A stretch of DNA of 64,000 nucleotides from an uncultured Pelagibacteraceae bacterium (GTDB lineage: Bacteria; Pseudomonadota; Alphaproteobacteria; Pelagibacterales; Pelagibacteraceae): NCBI GenBank assembly GCA_902612235.1, contig CACMCJ010000006.1:1-64000 (forward strand), given 5' to 3'. Made by a program: the position numbers and the translations under genes. The notes beneath the pieces were generated by a model, which was given only the letters and a program-made list of their open reading frames with translations, made no database searches and was not told where the DNA came from. This document shows, in pieces, positions 1 through 9,304 of the stretch; position 1 is the first letter of the stretch, and each line of letters starts with the position of its first letter.

Positions 1-213
1 ACAGTATTTAAAGTTCATCAAAAAGCAAATAAAAAAAATATAAAAAAAAATATAGAAAAGTTGTTTAAAGTTAATGTTGTAAAAGTTAATATAATTAATA
101 GAAAAGCTAAATTAAAAATGAAACAAGGAAAAAAATCTTATAAAAGTGGTTATAAAAAAGCTATAGTCACATTGAAAAAGGGTCAAAGTATAGATCTTAC
201 AACAGGAATATAA
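1..213 (+). CDS. rplW: 50S ribosomal protein L23, 3' part only
   Basis: The window opens inside this gene, and the frame runs from base 1 to a TAA at 211-213. The 70 visible residues match the C-terminal part of L23: an [14 protein letters not shown] helix, then the VNVVKVN strand, and the [14 protein letters not shown] ending typical of the family. L23 binds 23S rRNA at the exit-tunnel mouth and docks trigger factor and SRP. It precedes rplB by two bases, as expected in the S10 operon. The start lies outside the window. Confidence 0.95.
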   Translation, partial: TVFKVHQKANKKNIKKNIEKLFKVNVVKVNIINRKAKLKMKQGKKSYKSGYKKAIVTLKKGQSIDLTTGI

Positions 214-215
214 TT

Positions 216-1046
216 ATGGCTTTAAAAACTTTCAAACCTTACACAAAATCTACTAGAGGCACAGTAGTAATTGATAAAAGCAAACTCTGGAAAGGATCAC
301 CTTATAAACCTCTTACGCGAGGTCAAAATTTTACCGGTGGCAGAAATAATCTTGGAAGAATTACTTCTAGACATATTGGAGGAGGATCTAAACACAAATA
401 TAGAGTAATTGATTTTTTTAGAAAAAAGAAAAATTTAAATGCTACTGTTGATAGAATTGAATATGATCCTAATAGAACAGCTTACATTGCTCTAATAACT
501 TATGAAGATAAAATTAAAAATTATATTATCTGCCCACAAGGATTAAAAGTTGGAGATAAAATTACATCTGGTAAAAATGTAGAAATAAAACCAGGAAATG
601 CATTGGAGCTAAAGGACATACCCCCAGGAACTTCATTGCATAACGTGGAATTGATACCTGGGAATGGAGGAAAACTTGCAAGATCAGCTGGATCATCTGT
701 TACTCTTTCAGGATACGACGGTGACTATGCTATATTAAGATTATCTTCAGGTGAAACGAGAAAAGTAAATAGTTCATGTATTGCTACAATTGGAGTGGTT
801 TCAAATCCAGACCAAAAAAATATCAAAATTGGTAAAGCAGGAAGAAATAGATGGAAAGGAAAAAGACCACAAACAAGAGGAGTTGCAATGAATCCAGTTG
901 ACCACCCACATGGAGGTGGGGAAGGTAAGACATCTGGCGGAAGAAGCCCTGTTTCACCATGGGGACAATCTGCAAAAGGATTAAAAACTAGAAGACCTCA
1001 AAGAAGTGATAAATTAATAATAACAAGAAGAAAAAAAAGGAAGTAA
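216..1046 (+). CDS. rplB: 50S ribosomal protein L2
   Basis: The 276-residue product has the normal L2 length. L2 is a core 23S rRNA-binding protein needed for subunit joining and the peptidyl-transferase centre. The family hallmark [13 protein letters not shown] is present near residue 228, followed by the [14 protein letters not shown] tail. The start follows rplW by two bases and rpsS begins one base after its stop, so the genes should be translationally coupled. Confidence 0.99.
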   Translation: MALKTFKPYTKSTRGTVVIDKSKLWKGSPYKPLTRGQNFTGGRNNLGRITSRHIGGGSKHKYRVIDFFRKKKNLNATVDRIEYDPNRTAYIALITYEDKIKNYIICPQGLKVGDKITSGKNVEIKPGNALELKDIPPGTSLHNVELIPGNGGKLARSAGSSVTLSGYDGDYAILRLSSGETRKVNSSCIATIGVVSNPDQKNIKIGKAGRNRWKGKRPQTRGVAMNPVDHPHGGGEGKTSGGRSPVSPWGQSAKGLKTRRPQRSDKLIITRRKKRK

Positions 1047-1047
1047 G

Positions 1048-1371
1048 ATGACAAGATCTGTTTGGAAAGGACCATTTGTGCATCCAAGTTTGTTAAAAAA
1101 AATTGATAAACTTAAAGAAAAGCCAGACAAAAAACCAATTAAAACATGGTCAAGAAACTCAACAATAATTCCTGATTTTGTTGGACACAGTTTTATGATT
1201 CATAATGGTAAGACATTTATCCCTATTACTATTTCAGAAGAAATGGTTGGCCACAAATTAGGAGAATTTGCTCCTACAAGAACTTTTAAAGGTCATACAC
1301 CAGCAGATAAAAAAGCTGCAGCAGCTGAGACACCTGCTAAAGATACTGGAGGCTCAGATGCAAAAAAATAG
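1048..1371 (+). CDS. rpsS: 30S ribosomal protein S19 with C-terminal extension
   Basis: S19 binds 16S rRNA in the small-subunit head, with S13. Residues 1-88 carry the family pattern (RSVWKGPFV at the start, then [12 protein letters not shown] and [16 protein letters not shown]). The usual protein ends near residue 92. Here about 15 extra Ala/Lys/Asp-rich residues follow, and their last codons overlap the start of rplV by 14 bases. The extension looks like low-complexity tail and has no recognisable domain. Confidence 0.98.
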   Translation: MTRSVWKGPFVHPSLLKKIDKLKEKPDKKPIKTWSRNSTIIPDFVGHSFMIHNGKTFIPITISEEMVGHKLGEFAPTRTFKGHTPADKKAAAAETPAKDTGGSDAKK

Positions 1372-1723
1372 TTTGACTGTCAAAGCAATAAATAAAAATG
1401 TGAGATCAAGTCCTAGAAAAATCGCTTTGGTATTAAATTTTATTAAAGGTAAGAAAGCAGATTTAGCTTTAAGAGATTTAGAGTTTACAAGAAAAAAAGT
1501 TGCTAAAGATGTAAGCAAAACAGTAAAATCAGCTATATCAAATGCAGAAAATAATCATCAATATGATATTGATAATTTGTTTGTCAAAGAAGCATATGTT
1601 GGAAAGTCTTTAGTAATGAAAAGATATAGACCAAGAGCAAAAGGTAGAGCTAGTCCAATTAAAAAACCTTTTAGTAGAATTACTATTGTTCTTGAGGAAA
1701 AGAAAGAAAAGGATAAAAAATAA
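1358..1723 (+). CDS. rplV: 50S ribosomal protein L22
   Basis: I start this 121-residue protein at the ATG at 1358, because [21 protein letters not shown] matches the normal L22 N-terminus. The frame stays open upstream to 1268, but that stretch only reads through rpsS out of frame. L22 lines the exit tunnel, and the [16 protein letters not shown] tunnel hairpin is visible near residues 88-103. It overlaps rpsS by 14 bases and shares one base with the rpsC start. Confidence 0.97.
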   Translation: MQKNSLTVKAINKNVRSSPRKIALVLNFIKGKKADLALRDLEFTRKKVAKDVSKTVKSAISNAENNHQYDIDNLFVKEAYVGKSLVMKRYRPRAKGRASPIKKPFSRITIVLEEKKEKDKK

Positions 1724-2409
1724 TGGGTCAAAAAATAAATCCTATAGGTCTTAGATTAGGTATAAACAGAGGATGGGACTCCACTTGGTTTGCCAAGAAA
1801 AAAGATTTTGGCAGATATTTAATTGAAGATTTCAAAATAAGAAACTATATCAAAAAAAATATAATTAACTCAGGTGTGTCTGAGATAATAATAGAGAGAT
1901 CTTCCAAAAAATGCACTGTTTCTATCCATACATCTAGACCTGGTTTCGTAATTGGAAAAAAGGGTGCTGATATTGAAAAGATAAAAAAGAATATTATTAA
2001 GATCACAAATGGAGATGTAAACGTAAATATTAAGGAAATTAAAAAGCCAGAATTAAATTCAAATTTAGTAGCTGAAAATATAGCTCAACAACTAGTTAAA
2101 CGGATAGCTTATAGAAGAGCAATGAAAAGAGCCATGCAATCAGCAATGAGATTAAATGCAAAGGGAATAAAAGTTATGTTAAGCGGTAGATTAGCTGGAA
2201 ACGAAATAGCGAGAACGGAATGGTTGAGAGAGGGAAGCATTCCATCTCATACTTTAAGAGCTGATATTGACTATGGATTTGCAGAAGCATTAACAACATA
2301 TGGTATTATTGGTGTAAAGGTTTGGATTTATAAGGGAGAACTAATGGCAAAAGATGTTGAAAAAGAAAAAAAAGAAAGGGTAAAAAATGCTACAGCCAGT
2401 AAGAACTAA
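1723..2409 (+). CDS. rpsC: 30S ribosomal protein S3
   Basis: The 228-residue S3 lies at the mRNA entry site and contributes to mRNA unwinding. It begins [16 protein letters not shown] domain has the [16 protein letters not shown] motif near residues 72-87, followed by the C-terminal domain with [21 protein letters not shown]. Its 3' end overlaps rplP by 23 bases, one of the longer overlaps in the cluster. Confidence 0.99.
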   Translation: MGQKINPIGLRLGINRGWDSTWFAKKKDFGRYLIEDFKIRNYIKKNIINSGVSEIIIERSSKKCTVSIHTSRPGFVIGKKGADIEKIKKNIIKITNGDVNVNIKEIKKPELNSNLVAENIAQQLVKRIAYRRAMKRAMQSAMRLNAKGIKVMLSGRLAGNEIARTEWLREGSIPSHTLRADIDYGFAEALTTYGIIGVKVWIYKGELMAKDVEKEKKERVKNATASKN

Positions 2410-2791
2410 ATACAGAAAAGCATTTAAAGGAAGAATTCATGGAAAAGCATCTAGAGCTGTTAAACTTAACTATGGACAATTTGGTTTAAAGGCAATGGAA
2501 CCTGAAAGAATTATAGGAAAACAAATTGAAGCTGCTAGAGTTGCTTTAACAAGGTATATGAAAAGAACTGGAAGAGTCTGGACAAGAATTTTTCCAAATA
2601 TACCGGTTTCAAAAAAACCAACAGAAGTGAGAATGGGTAAAGGAAAGGGATCACCCGAATATTATGCTTGTAGAGTAAAACCTGGAAGGATAATTTTTGA
2701 AGTAGATGGAGTCACTGAAGACGTTGCAAAGATAGCATTATACAAAGCTTCAGCTAAACTTCCAATAAAAACAAAATTTATAAGAAGGTAA
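2387..2791 (+). CDS. rplP: 50S ribosomal protein L16
   Basis: The start [20 protein letters not shown] and the 134-residue length are exactly those of L16, which fixes the start even though it lies inside rpsC. L16 organises the A-site region of the large subunit. Other visible blocks are [27 protein letters not shown] and the Val-rich C-terminus ending KFIRR. Confidence 0.99.
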   Translation: MLQPVRTKYRKAFKGRIHGKASRAVKLNYGQFGLKAMEPERIIGKQIEAARVALTRYMKRTGRVWTRIFPNIPVSKKPTEVRMGKGKGSPEYYACRVKPGRIIFEVDGVTEDVAKIALYKASAKLPIKTKFIRR

Positions 2792-2794
2792 CCA

Positions 2795-2983
2795 ATGGCA
2801 AAAAAAAAGGAAGATAAAAAACTTACTAAAGATCAAGCAGAGAAAAAAATTCAGACTCTAAAAAAAGATTTGTTTAATATCAGATTTAAAAAAGTTAATA
2901 ATCAAATAGAAAATTCTGCTCAATATAACGAAATTAAAAAAAACATTGCTAGACTATACACAACAATTAGAAATACAAAATGA
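2795..2983 (+). CDS. rpmC: 50S ribosomal protein L29
   Basis: This 62-residue helical-hairpin protein fits L29 in size and place, between rplP and rpsQ. Residues 13-34 ([21 protein letters not shown]) match the first helix, and the second helix has the [13 protein letters not shown] motif. It overlaps rpsQ by four bases (ATGA). L29 sits near the exit tunnel beside L23. Confidence 0.96.
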   Translation: MAKKKEDKKLTKDQAEKKIQTLKKDLFNIRFKKVNNQIENSAQYNEIKKNIARLYTTIRNTK

Positions 2984-3210
2984 CCAAAAAAATTTTAAAA
3001 GGTAAAGTAATAAGTGCAAAAAACAATAAAACAATTGTTGTTGAAGTAACTAGAAAATTTAAGCACCCATTTTATGAAAAGATAATTAGAAGAACAAAAA
3101 AGTATCATGCACATGATGAAACTAACAAATTTAAAGAAGGAGAAGCAGTCTCTATAATTGAATGTAAACCAATTTCAAAAAAAAAAACATGGCAGGTACT
3201 TAAATCATGA
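2980..3210 (+). CDS. rpsQ: 30S ribosomal protein S17
   Basis: This is a 76-residue OB-fold protein that binds 16S rRNA early in assembly. It carries [18 protein letters not shown] and [32 protein letters not shown], both typical of S17. It overlaps its two neighbours by four bases each. Confidence 0.97.
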   Translation: MTKKILKGKVISAKNNKTIVVEVTRKFKHPFYEKIIRRTKKYHAHDETNKFKEGEAVSIIECKPISKKKTWQVLKS

Positions 3211-3575
3211 TACAAGTACAAACAGAATTAATGGTAGCAGATAACACAGGCGCTAGAAGAGTCGAGTGTATAAAAGTTTTGGGAGGCTCAAAACGAAGAT
3301 ATGCTTCAGTAGGAGATTTAATTGTTATAAGTGTAAAAGATGCAATACCAAAAGGAAAAGTTAAAAAAGGAACAGTCCATAAAGCGGTTGTTGTACGAAC
3401 AAGAAAAGGGATTTATAGAGATGACGGTTCAAAAGTTCAATTTGATGCTAACGCAGTTGTTTTAACAGATGAAAAAGGTGAACCGATCGGAACCAGAATT
3501 TTCGGACCAGTTACTAGAGAGTTAAGAACTAGAGGGCATACTAAAATTATCTCTTTAGCACCGGAGGTACTTTAA
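3207..3575 (+). CDS. rplN: 50S ribosomal protein L14
   Basis: L14 lies at the subunit interface and contacts 16S rRNA. The 122 residues have the normal length and strongly conserved blocks: [33 protein letters not shown], and FGPVTRELR near the C-terminus. The ATG overlaps the rpsQ stop in an ATGA junction. Confidence 0.99.
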   Translation: MIQVQTELMVADNTGARRVECIKVLGGSKRRYASVGDLIVISVKDAIPKGKVKKGTVHKAVVVRTRKGIYRDDGSKVQFDANAVVLTDEKGEPIGTRIFGPVTRELRTRGHTKIISLAPEVL

Positions 3576-3576
3576 G

Positions 3577-3828
3577 ATGGAATTAAAAAAAGGCATACAA
3601 GTTAAAGTTATTAGTGGTAAAGACAAAGGTAAAACAGGAGAAATACTTGAGATAAATAAAAAATTACAAAAAGTAAAAATTAAATCGATAAATATGATCA
3701 AAAAACATTTAAAACCAACTAAAGAAAACAAGGGTGGAATAATTTCAAAAGAAAATTATGTTCATCAGTCAAATATAAAGAATTTAGAACAAACTAAGAA
3801 AAATAAGAAAATTGTAGGTAAAAAATGA
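3577..3828 (+). CDS. rplX: 50S ribosomal protein L24, short form
   Basis: L24 starts large-subunit assembly. The KOW motif (KVISGKDKGKTGEILEI) is at residues 9-25, followed by INMIKKHLKPTKENKGGI. At 83 residues the protein is about 20 shorter than typical L24 and lacks most of the C-terminal part. It ends in a Lys-rich tail overlapping rplE by four bases. Confidence 0.96.
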   Translation: MELKKGIQVKVISGKDKGKTGEILEINKKLQKVKIKSINMIKKHLKPTKENKGGIISKENYVHQSNIKNLEQTKKNKKIVGKK

Positions 3829-4376
3829 TACCGAGACTTAAAACAGCATACGATAAAGAAATTATAAGTAAACTTATGAGTAAGTTAAATGTGAAAAATA
3901 AACATCAAGTGCCAAAAATAGAAAAGATAATTTTAAATATGGGCTTAGGAGAGGATGCAAGTGATGGAAAAAAACTAAAAACTTGTATTGATGATATGTC
4001 ACTAATTACTGGACAAAAACCAGTTGTAACAAAATTTAAGAAATCAATATCTAATTTTAAAACAAGAAAAGGATCAAATGCTGGAGTTAAAGTAACACTA
4101 AGATCCAACAAGATGTATGAATTTATAGATAGATTGGTGAATATCGCTCTTCCAAGAATTAAAGATTTTAGAGGTTTAACATCAAAGGGAATAGACAACT
4201 CATGTAATTTTTCATTTGGTATTAAAGAGCATATTGTTTTCCCAGAGGTAAATTTTGATAAAGTAGATAAAATTCGCGGTCTAGATATAACAATTGTAAC
4301 TACTAGCAAGAGTAAAGAAGGTGCTTTAGAATTACTTAAGGAATTTAATTTTCCATTAACAAATAAAAAAGGTTGA
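3825..4376 (+). CDS. rplE: 50S ribosomal protein L5
   Basis: L5 binds 5S rRNA and contacts the P-site tRNA. The 183-residue product has KIEKIILNMGLGED near residue 31, TGQKPVVTKFKKSISNFKTRKG, and the FPEVNFDKVDKIRGLDITIVT block at the C-terminus. It is full length. A long minus-strand frame across it is only its antisense shadow. Confidence 0.98.
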   Translation: MIPRLKTAYDKEIISKLMSKLNVKNKHQVPKIEKIILNMGLGEDASDGKKLKTCIDDMSLITGQKPVVTKFKKSISNFKTRKGSNAGVKVTLRSNKMYEFIDRLVNIALPRIKDFRGLTSKGIDNSCNFSFGIKEHIVFPEVNFDKVDKIRGLDITIVTTSKSKEGALELLKEFNFPLTNKKG

Positions 4377-4383
4377 GGTAGAT

Positions 4384-4689
4384 ATGGCTAAAACAAGTGC
4401 AATACAAAAAAATCTTAAAAGAATGAAATTAGTAAAAAGATATGCAAAAAAAAGAGCAGAATTAAAGAAAATTATTAAAAATAAAAAGTTAGAATTATCA
4501 GAAAGATTTGCAGCACAATTAAAATTAAATAAGTTGCCAAAAAATTCAGCTAAAATAAGAATAAGAAATCGATGTGAGGTTTCTGGAAGACCACATGGGG
4601 TCTACAGAAAACTTAAAATATCAAGAATTGCTTTAAGAGATATGGCATCTTCAGGGAAAATTCCTGGGTTAACAAAATCAAGTTGGTAA
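4384..4689 (+). CDS. rpsN: 30S ribosomal protein S14, zinc-free type
   Basis: At 101 residues this is the long S14 form without the CxxC zinc ribbon. S14 belongs to the small-subunit head. Conserved features are NLKRMKLVKRYAKKRAELKK near the start and the C-terminal block RNRCEVSGRPHGVYRKLKIS. Seven bases separate it from rplE. Confidence 0.98.
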   Translation: MAKTSAIQKNLKRMKLVKRYAKKRAELKKIIKNKKLELSERFAAQLKLNKLPKNSAKIRIRNRCEVSGRPHGVYRKLKISRIALRDMASSGKIPGLTKSSW

Positions 4690-4693
4690 AAAA

Positions 4694-4699
4694 GGAGGA
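4694..4699 (+). promoter_or_regulatory. Strong Shine-Dalgarno upstream of rpsH
   Basis: An AAAGGAGGA stretch, a near-perfect complement to the usual 16S 3' end, sits three bases before the rpsH ATG at 4702. Most gene starts in this window show only weak or no such motif, so this one stands out. It may compensate for the 12-base gap after rpsN, which makes direct translational coupling less likely. Confidence 0.7.
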
Positions 4700-4701
4700 T
4701 T

Positions 4702-5100
4702 ATGACATTAACTGACCCAATAGGAGATATGTTTTCAAGAATAAGAAATGGTCAAATGAGATCATTGAGTTCTATTGATATACCGTCCTCAAATTTTAGA
4801 AAAAATATTCTTAAAATTTTGAAAGATGAAGGTTACATAAAAGATTATTTTATTGAAAAAACAGAAAATAACAAAGTTACTCTTAAAATAACTCTTAAAT
4901 ATTATGAGGGAGATCCAGTTATTAAGGAAATTAAAAGAATTTCAAAACCTGGAAGGAGAGTTTATTCAAGAGCTAATAGCATACCAAGAGTAATGAACGG
5001 CTTAGGATTAGCAATATTATCTACCCCAAAAGGAGTAATGAGTGATACAGAAGCTAGAAAAAATAATATAGGTGGCGAAGTGATTTGTAGGGTGTTCTAA
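4702..5100 (+). CDS. rpsH: 30S ribosomal protein S8
   Basis: S8 is a primary 16S rRNA-binding protein and, in enterobacteria, the spc operon autoregulator. The 132 residues carry the DPIGDMFSRIRNGQ start, the KRISKPGRRVYS segment and the C-terminal GLGLAILSTPKGVMSDTEAR signature. Its stop shares one base with the rplF start. Confidence 0.99.
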   Translation: MTLTDPIGDMFSRIRNGQMRSLSSIDIPSSNFRKNILKILKDEGYIKDYFIEKTENNKVTLKITLKYYEGDPVIKEIKRISKPGRRVYSRANSIPRVMNGLGLAILSTPKGVMSDTEARKNNIGGEVICRVF

Positions 5101-5642
5101 TGTCAAAAATAGGGAAAAAAAATATATCTATACCTAAAGAATCCTCAGTAAAAATTGATGGAGGAAATCTTACAATTACTGGACCAAAAGGTTCCAAAAC
5201 ATTGTCTATAAATGATAAAATTTTTTCATCTAAGTTGATAGAAAATGAGTTTAAAATAGAACCTTTAAATAAAAAGATTGACAAAAAAACATCTATTATG
5301 TGGGGTACATACAGAAGCCTTATCAATAATGCTGTAATAGGGGTTTCCTCTGGCCATGAAAAAATATTAGAACTAAATGGTGTAGGCTTTAGAGCAAATA
5401 TTAAAGGCGAGAATTTGAATTTACAAATAGGCTTTAGTCACGATGTAAATTTTAAGATTCCAAAAGACGTAAAAATAACAGTTGAAAAACAAACTATAAT
5501 AAAAATAACTGGTGTTGACAAAAACTTAGTAGCAAAAATAGCTGCAGATATTAAAAATTTAAAACCAATTGAACCATATAAAGCCAAAGGCATTAAAGAA
5601 AAAGGGCAATTTGTATTAAGAAAAGAAGGTAAAAAGAAATAA
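5100..5642 (+). CDS. rplF: 50S ribosomal protein L6
   Basis: L6 consists of two similar domains and lies near the GTPase-associated centre. The 180-residue product begins MSKIGKKNISIP. It has LELNGVGFRANIKG in the second domain and ends PIEPYKAKGIKEKGQFVLRKEGKKK, where PYKGKGI-type motifs are diagnostic. It is joined by one-base overlaps to rpsH and rplR. Confidence 0.99.
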   Translation: MSKIGKKNISIPKESSVKIDGGNLTITGPKGSKTLSINDKIFSSKLIENEFKIEPLNKKIDKKTSIMWGTYRSLINNAVIGVSSGHEKILELNGVGFRANIKGENLNLQIGFSHDVNFKIPKDVKITVEKQTIIKITGVDKNLVAKIAADIKNLKPIEPYKAKGIKEKGQFVLRKEGKKK

Positions 5643-5995
5643 TGAGAAAACTAAACAATAAAATAAAAAGAAAACTTAGAAACAGAAAAAAATTAAAAGG
5701 TGTAAATTTAAATAGATATAGAATTTCTGTAACTAAGTCATTGAGGAATATCTTTGTACAAATAATTGATGATAAACTAAACAAGACATTAGTATCAGCT
5801 TCCTCTATAGAGAAAGAATTAAAAAATAACAAAGTTAAAAAATTAGAAAAATCGAGTATGATAGCTGAAATACTTGCTAAAAGAGCTAAAGAGAAGAAAA
5901 TTAGCAATGTTTATTTTGATAGAGGTGGGTATAAATTTCATGGCAGAATAAAACTATTTGCAGAAACACTAAGAAAAAATGGATTAAAATTTTAA
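5642..5995 (+). CDS. rplR: 50S ribosomal protein L18
   Basis: L18 binds 5S rRNA. The 117 residues show a basic N-terminus, YRISVTKSLRNIFVQIIDD (usual form RLsVfrSnkhIyaQiidd), an AEILAKRAKEKKISNVYFDRGGYKFHGRIK block, and the C-terminal LRKNGLKF. The N-terminal half is more divergent than in most bacteria but intact. Confidence 0.98.
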   Translation: MRKLNNKIKRKLRNRKKLKGVNLNRYRISVTKSLRNIFVQIIDDKLNKTLVSASSIEKELKNNKVKKLEKSSMIAEILAKRAKEKKISNVYFDRGGYKFHGRIKLFAETLRKNGLKF

Positions 5996-6514
5996 ATGAG
6001 CGAAAATAAAAAAATTGAAAGTGAAATCAAAGAAAAACTAGTAGCAATTAATAGAATTACAAAAGTTGTAAAAGGCGGACGTAGATTCGGATTTGCTGCA
6101 TTGGTAGTTGTTGGTAACCAAAAAGGATCGATAGGTATTGGTCAAGGTAAATCAAAACAAGTACCTGATGCTATAAAAAAAGCTACAGAGGTAGCGAAAA
6201 GAAGTTTAATTCAAATACCTTTAAAAGAAGGAAGAACTTTACATCATGATGTAACTGGTAAAAATGGTTCAGGAAAAGTTTTTATGAGAGCAGCTCCAGC
6301 TGGAACAGGTATAATTGCTGGTGGACCTATTCGATCTGTGTGTGAAGTCTTAGGAGTACAAGATGTAGTAGCTAAATCTCTTGGATCTGCAAACCCGCAC
6401 AATGTTTTAAAAGCGTGCGTGAACGGTTTAAAATCTCAAAACTCACCTAAAATTTTATCAGCTATAAGAGGTAAAAAAATTTCAGATATTGTTTTAAAAA
6501 GAGAGGCTAAATAA
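5996..6514 (+). CDS. rpsE: 30S ribosomal protein S5
   Basis: S5 acts at the mRNA entry site and affects decoding fidelity. The 172 residues have the dsRBD-like N-domain with [23 protein letters not shown], then [13 protein letters not shown], and the C-domain with [23 protein letters not shown]. The next gene is rplO, overlapping by one base, so there is no room for rpmD (L30), which usually sits here. Confidence 0.99.
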   Translation: MSENKKIESEIKEKLVAINRITKVVKGGRRFGFAALVVVGNQKGSIGIGQGKSKQVPDAIKKATEVAKRSLIQIPLKEGRTLHHDVTGKNGSGKVFMRAAPAGTGIIAGGPIRSVCEVLGVQDVVAKSLGSANPHNVLKACVNGLKSQNSPKILSAIRGKKISDIVLKREAK

Positions 6515-6963
6515 TGAAATTAAATTCTTTGGTAAAAATAAATAAAAAAAAGATACGAGTTGGAAGAGGAATTGGTTCAGGAAAGGGAAAAACTTCGGCA
6601 AGAGGACATAAAGGCCAAAAATCTAGGTCAGGGGTTGCTATTAAAAGTTTTGAAGGTGGTCAGATGCCTCTATATAGAAGGCTTCCTAAAAGAGGTTTTA
6701 AAAATTTTAATAAAAAAAATACGGCCGTACTAAATCTTTCGAGAATCCAGAGTATTTTTGAAAAAAATAAGAATGCATCTACATCATTTGATCTAAAATC
6801 CTTAAAAGAGAAGAAATTAGTTAATAAAAAATACTTAAAATTAAAAATTTTAGGAACTGGAGAAATTAAAACTAAAATAGAAATCTCAGCTCATTTTGCA
6901 TCAAAGCAAGCTCAAGATAAAATCGCGAAAGCTGGTGGTAAATTAAATATTGTTAAAAAATAA
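6514..6963 (+). CDS. rplO: 50S ribosomal protein L15
   Basis: L15 is a late-assembly 23S rRNA-binding protein. The glycine-rich N-terminus (RVGRGIGSGKGKTSARGHKGQKSRSG) and GGQMPLYRRLPKRGFKN are diagnostic. The C-terminal globular domain is divergent, but its final HFASKQAQDKIAKAGGKL segment is recognisable. It starts on the rpsE stop codon. Confidence 0.98.
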   Translation: MKLNSLVKINKKKIRVGRGIGSGKGKTSARGHKGQKSRSGVAIKSFEGGQMPLYRRLPKRGFKNFNKKNTAVLNLSRIQSIFEKNKNASTSFDLKSLKEKKLVNKKYLKLKILGTGEIKTKIEISAHFASKQAQDKIAKAGGKLNIVKK

Positions 6964-6968
6964 TTCTA

Positions 6969-8273
6969 ATGTCTAGTGAAAATCTAAATACAGCAGGAGC
7001 ATTTAGTCAGGCTAAAGATCTTAAAAACAGGATCTTGTTTACAATTTTGTTACTTTGCGTATATCGTCTAGGCACTTACGTACCACTCTCAGGTATAGAT
7101 CCTCAAGCACTTAAAGAAGTTATGGATACAACTCAAAAAGGTTTATTAGGTATGTTTAATATGTTTTCAGGTGGTGCAGTGACTAGGATGGCTATATTTG
7201 CTTTAGGAATAATGCCTTACATTTCTTCATCGATAATAGTTCAACTTTTAACGGGAGTTTCAGATTATTTTAAGAGTTTAAAAGAGCAAGGAGAAATCGG
7301 TAGAAAAAAAATTACTCAATTAACAAGATATGGAACTGTTTTAATAGCTTGCTTACAAGGTTATGGTGTGTCAGTTGGCTTAGAAAATGCAGGTAGTTTA
7401 GTGGTAGAACCTGGTTTAGCTTTTAGAATTATTACAACTATATCTTTAGTTGCAGGAACGACTTTCTTAATGTGGTTAGGAGAACAAATTACTTTAAGGG
7501 GTGTAGGAAACGGAATATCATTAATTATTTTTTCTGGTATTGTAGCTGAAATACCAAGAGCATTAGCATCAACTTTTGAATTAGGAAGAACCGGAGCTTT
7601 GTCCGCAGTTATGATAGTTGGAATTTTTATATTAGTTATATTTACAGTTTTATTCATTGTTTTCTTTGAAAGAGCAATGAGGAAAATTTTAATTAACTAC
7701 CCAAAGAGACAAGTAGGAAATAAAATGTATGGCGGAGAGTCTTCTCACCTACCTTTAAAAATAAATACAGCAGGAGTTATTCCAGCAATTTTTGCTTCTG
7801 CCCTTTTATTATTACCTGTGACAGTCTCAAATTTTGGATTCTCTGAATCTGACACATTTATTAAAATTTCTTCAATGTTTACTCAAGGTCAACCACTATA
7901 CATGTTGCTGTATGCATCAGGAATAATATTTTTTTCATTTTTTTATACCTCAATTGTTTTTAATCCAAAAGAAACGTCTGAAAATTTAAGAAAATATGGC
8001 GGTTATATTCCTGGAATAAGACCAGGTGAAAGAACAGCTGAGTATATTGAAACTATCTTAATAAGATTAACGACTGTTGGGTCTTTATATCTTACATTTG
8101 TTTGTTTAATGCCGGAATTTTTAATAGCTAAGTATCCAATTCCATTTTACTTGGGCGGAACATCAATTTTAATTGTAGTAGTTGTTGCTATGGACACAGT
8201 TACTCAAGTTCAAACAAGATTAATGAGCTCTCAATATGAGTCACTAATTAGAAAGACTAAATTTGGAAAATAA
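6969..8273 (+). CDS. secY: Protein translocase subunit SecY
   Basis: SecY is the channel of the Sec translocon in the inner membrane. The 434-residue product has the expected ten membrane segments, with the first at about residues 22-40 (RILFTILLLCVYRLGTYVPL). It also has a GMFNMFSGGAVTRMAIFALGIMPYI block, the PLKINTAGVIPAIFA motif, and FNPKETSENLRKYGGYIPGIRPG in the cytoplasmic loop that contacts SecA and the ribosome. It lies between rplO and adk in the standard bacterial order. Confidence 0.99.
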   Translation: MSSENLNTAGAFSQAKDLKNRILFTILLLCVYRLGTYVPLSGIDPQALKEVMDTTQKGLLGMFNMFSGGAVTRMAIFALGIMPYISSSIIVQLLTGVSDYFKSLKEQGEIGRKKITQLTRYGTVLIACLQGYGVSVGLENAGSLVVEPGLAFRIITTISLVAGTTFLMWLGEQITLRGVGNGISLIIFSGIVAEIPRALASTFELGRTGALSAVMIVGIFILVIFTVLFIVFFERAMRKILINYPKRQVGNKMYGGESSHLPLKINTAGVIPAIFASALLLLPVTVSNFGFSESDTFIKISSMFTQGQPLYMLLYASGIIFFSFFYTSIVFNPKETSENLRKYGGYIPGIRPGERTAEYIETILIRLTTVGSLYLTFVCLMPEFLIAKYPIPFYLGGTSILIVVVVAMDTVTQVQTRLMSSQYESLIRKTKFGK

Positions 8274-8281
8274 TTAGTTTT

Positions 8282-8848
8282 ATGAACTTAATTATATTTG
8301 GACCTCCAGGCGCTGGTAAAGGTACTCAATCAGATTTTATAGTTAAAAAATTTAATTTATTCCAAATATCAACTGGCAAAATTTTAAGAGAAGAAATAAA
8401 AAATAAAACAGTTTTAGGACAAAAAATTTCATTACTTATGAGCTCCGGTTCACTTGTAAATGATAAAATTGTAAATGAATTAATAAGAAATATCGTAACT
8501 AATGAAAAGTATGCAAACAGATTTATTCTAGATGGCTACCCAAGAAATTTAAACCAAGTAAATAGTTTAGATCTTTTGCTTAAAAGCTGTAATCAGAAAA
8601 TAGATATTGTTTTAAAACTGTCTGTAAGTTTAGAAACAATAAAAAAAAGGATTTCAGAAAGAAGAACTTTGGAAAAAAGACCGGATGATAATGAGGAAAT
8701 TGCTATCAAAAGATACCAGACTTATGAAAAGACTACTGAACCAGTGATTGAGCACTATAAAAAATTGAATTTATTAAAGGTGGTCGATGGGGAGAGGTCA
8801 ATTGAGCAAATTAATAAAGAAATTAGCGACTTAATTGACCTTATATAG
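8282..8848 (+). CDS. adk: Adenylate kinase, short-lid form
   Basis: Adk interconverts 2 ADP with ATP and AMP in the cytoplasm. The P-loop GPPGAGKGTQ is at residues 7-16, and DGYPRN of the AMP-binding core is near residue 82. The lid is reduced to a few residues around RRTLEKRPDDNEE and has no zinc cysteines, which explains the 188-residue length compared with about 214 for E. coli Adk. The gene follows secY by eight bases. Confidence 0.97.
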   Translation: MNLIIFGPPGAGKGTQSDFIVKKFNLFQISTGKILREEIKNKTVLGQKISLLMSSGSLVNDKIVNELIRNIVTNEKYANRFILDGYPRNLNQVNSLDLLLKSCNQKIDIVLKLSVSLETIKKRISERRTLEKRPDDNEEIAIKRYQTYEKTTEPVIEHYKKLNLLKVVDGERSIEQINKEISDLIDLI

Positions 8849-8850
8849 AG

Positions 8851-8878
8851 TTGACTTTAAAAAATTAGGCAATATAAA
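8851..8878 (+). promoter_or_regulatory. Sigma-70 promoter for rpsM-rpsK-rpoA-rplQ
   Basis: The 60-base adk-rpsM gap contains TTGACT (8851-8856), a 16-base spacer, and TATAAA (8873-8878), about 30 bases before the rpsM ATG. It is one of the few sizeable gaps in an otherwise fused superoperon. This suggests the alpha operon can be transcribed independently of the upstream genes. The call rests on consensus match only. Confidence 0.65.
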
Positions 8879-8908
8879 TACGCACTTGGAACTTTAACTC
8901 ATTAATTT

Positions 8909-9292
8909 ATGGCTCGTATCGCAGGAATAAATATTCCACAAAATAAAGTTGTAAGTATTGCACTAACTTATATTCATGGAATTGGACCTTTTTCATCAAA
9001 GAAAATTTGTGAAAAATTGAATATACCTTCATCCAAAAGAGTTAACGAACTTACCGAGGAACAAATACTAAAGATCAGAGAGTTTATAGATGCCAATCAT
9101 AAAGTTGAAGGTGATTTAAGAAGAGAAGTTTCAGTAAATATTAAACGTTTAGTAGATCTCGCATGTTATAGGGGAACTAGACATAAAAAAAAACTGCCTG
9201 TAAGAGGTCAAAGAACTCAGTGTAATGCCAGAACTCGTAAAGGTAAAGCTATAGCCATTGCAGGAAAAAAGCTTACTCCACTGAAGAAATAG
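8909..9292 (+). CDS. rpsM: 30S ribosomal protein S13
   Basis: S13 lies in the head of the small subunit and contacts the P-site tRNA and L5. The 127 residues begin [13 protein letters not shown], followed by the helix-two-turn-helix ([19 protein letters not shown]) and the basic C-terminus [22 protein letters not shown]. It is the first gene after the internal promoter. Confidence 0.99.
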   Translation: MARIAGINIPQNKVVSIALTYIHGIGPFSSKKICEKLNIPSSKRVNELTEEQILKIREFIDANHKVEGDLRREVSVNIKRLVDLACYRGTRHKKKLPVRGQRTQCNARTRKGKAIAIAGKKLTPLKK

Positions 9293-9304
9293 ATTTAATT
9301 AGTT

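Noticed and set aside
1268-1357. Longer reading frame upstream of rplV
   Set aside because: It reads through rpsS in another frame and gives a Gln/Leu-rich stretch unlike L22. The ATG at 1358 gives the family N-terminus.
3905-4309. 134-codon minus-strand frame inside rplE
   Set aside because: It is antisense to a strongly conserved ribosomal gene, has no family resemblance and no start signals. It is a shadow frame.
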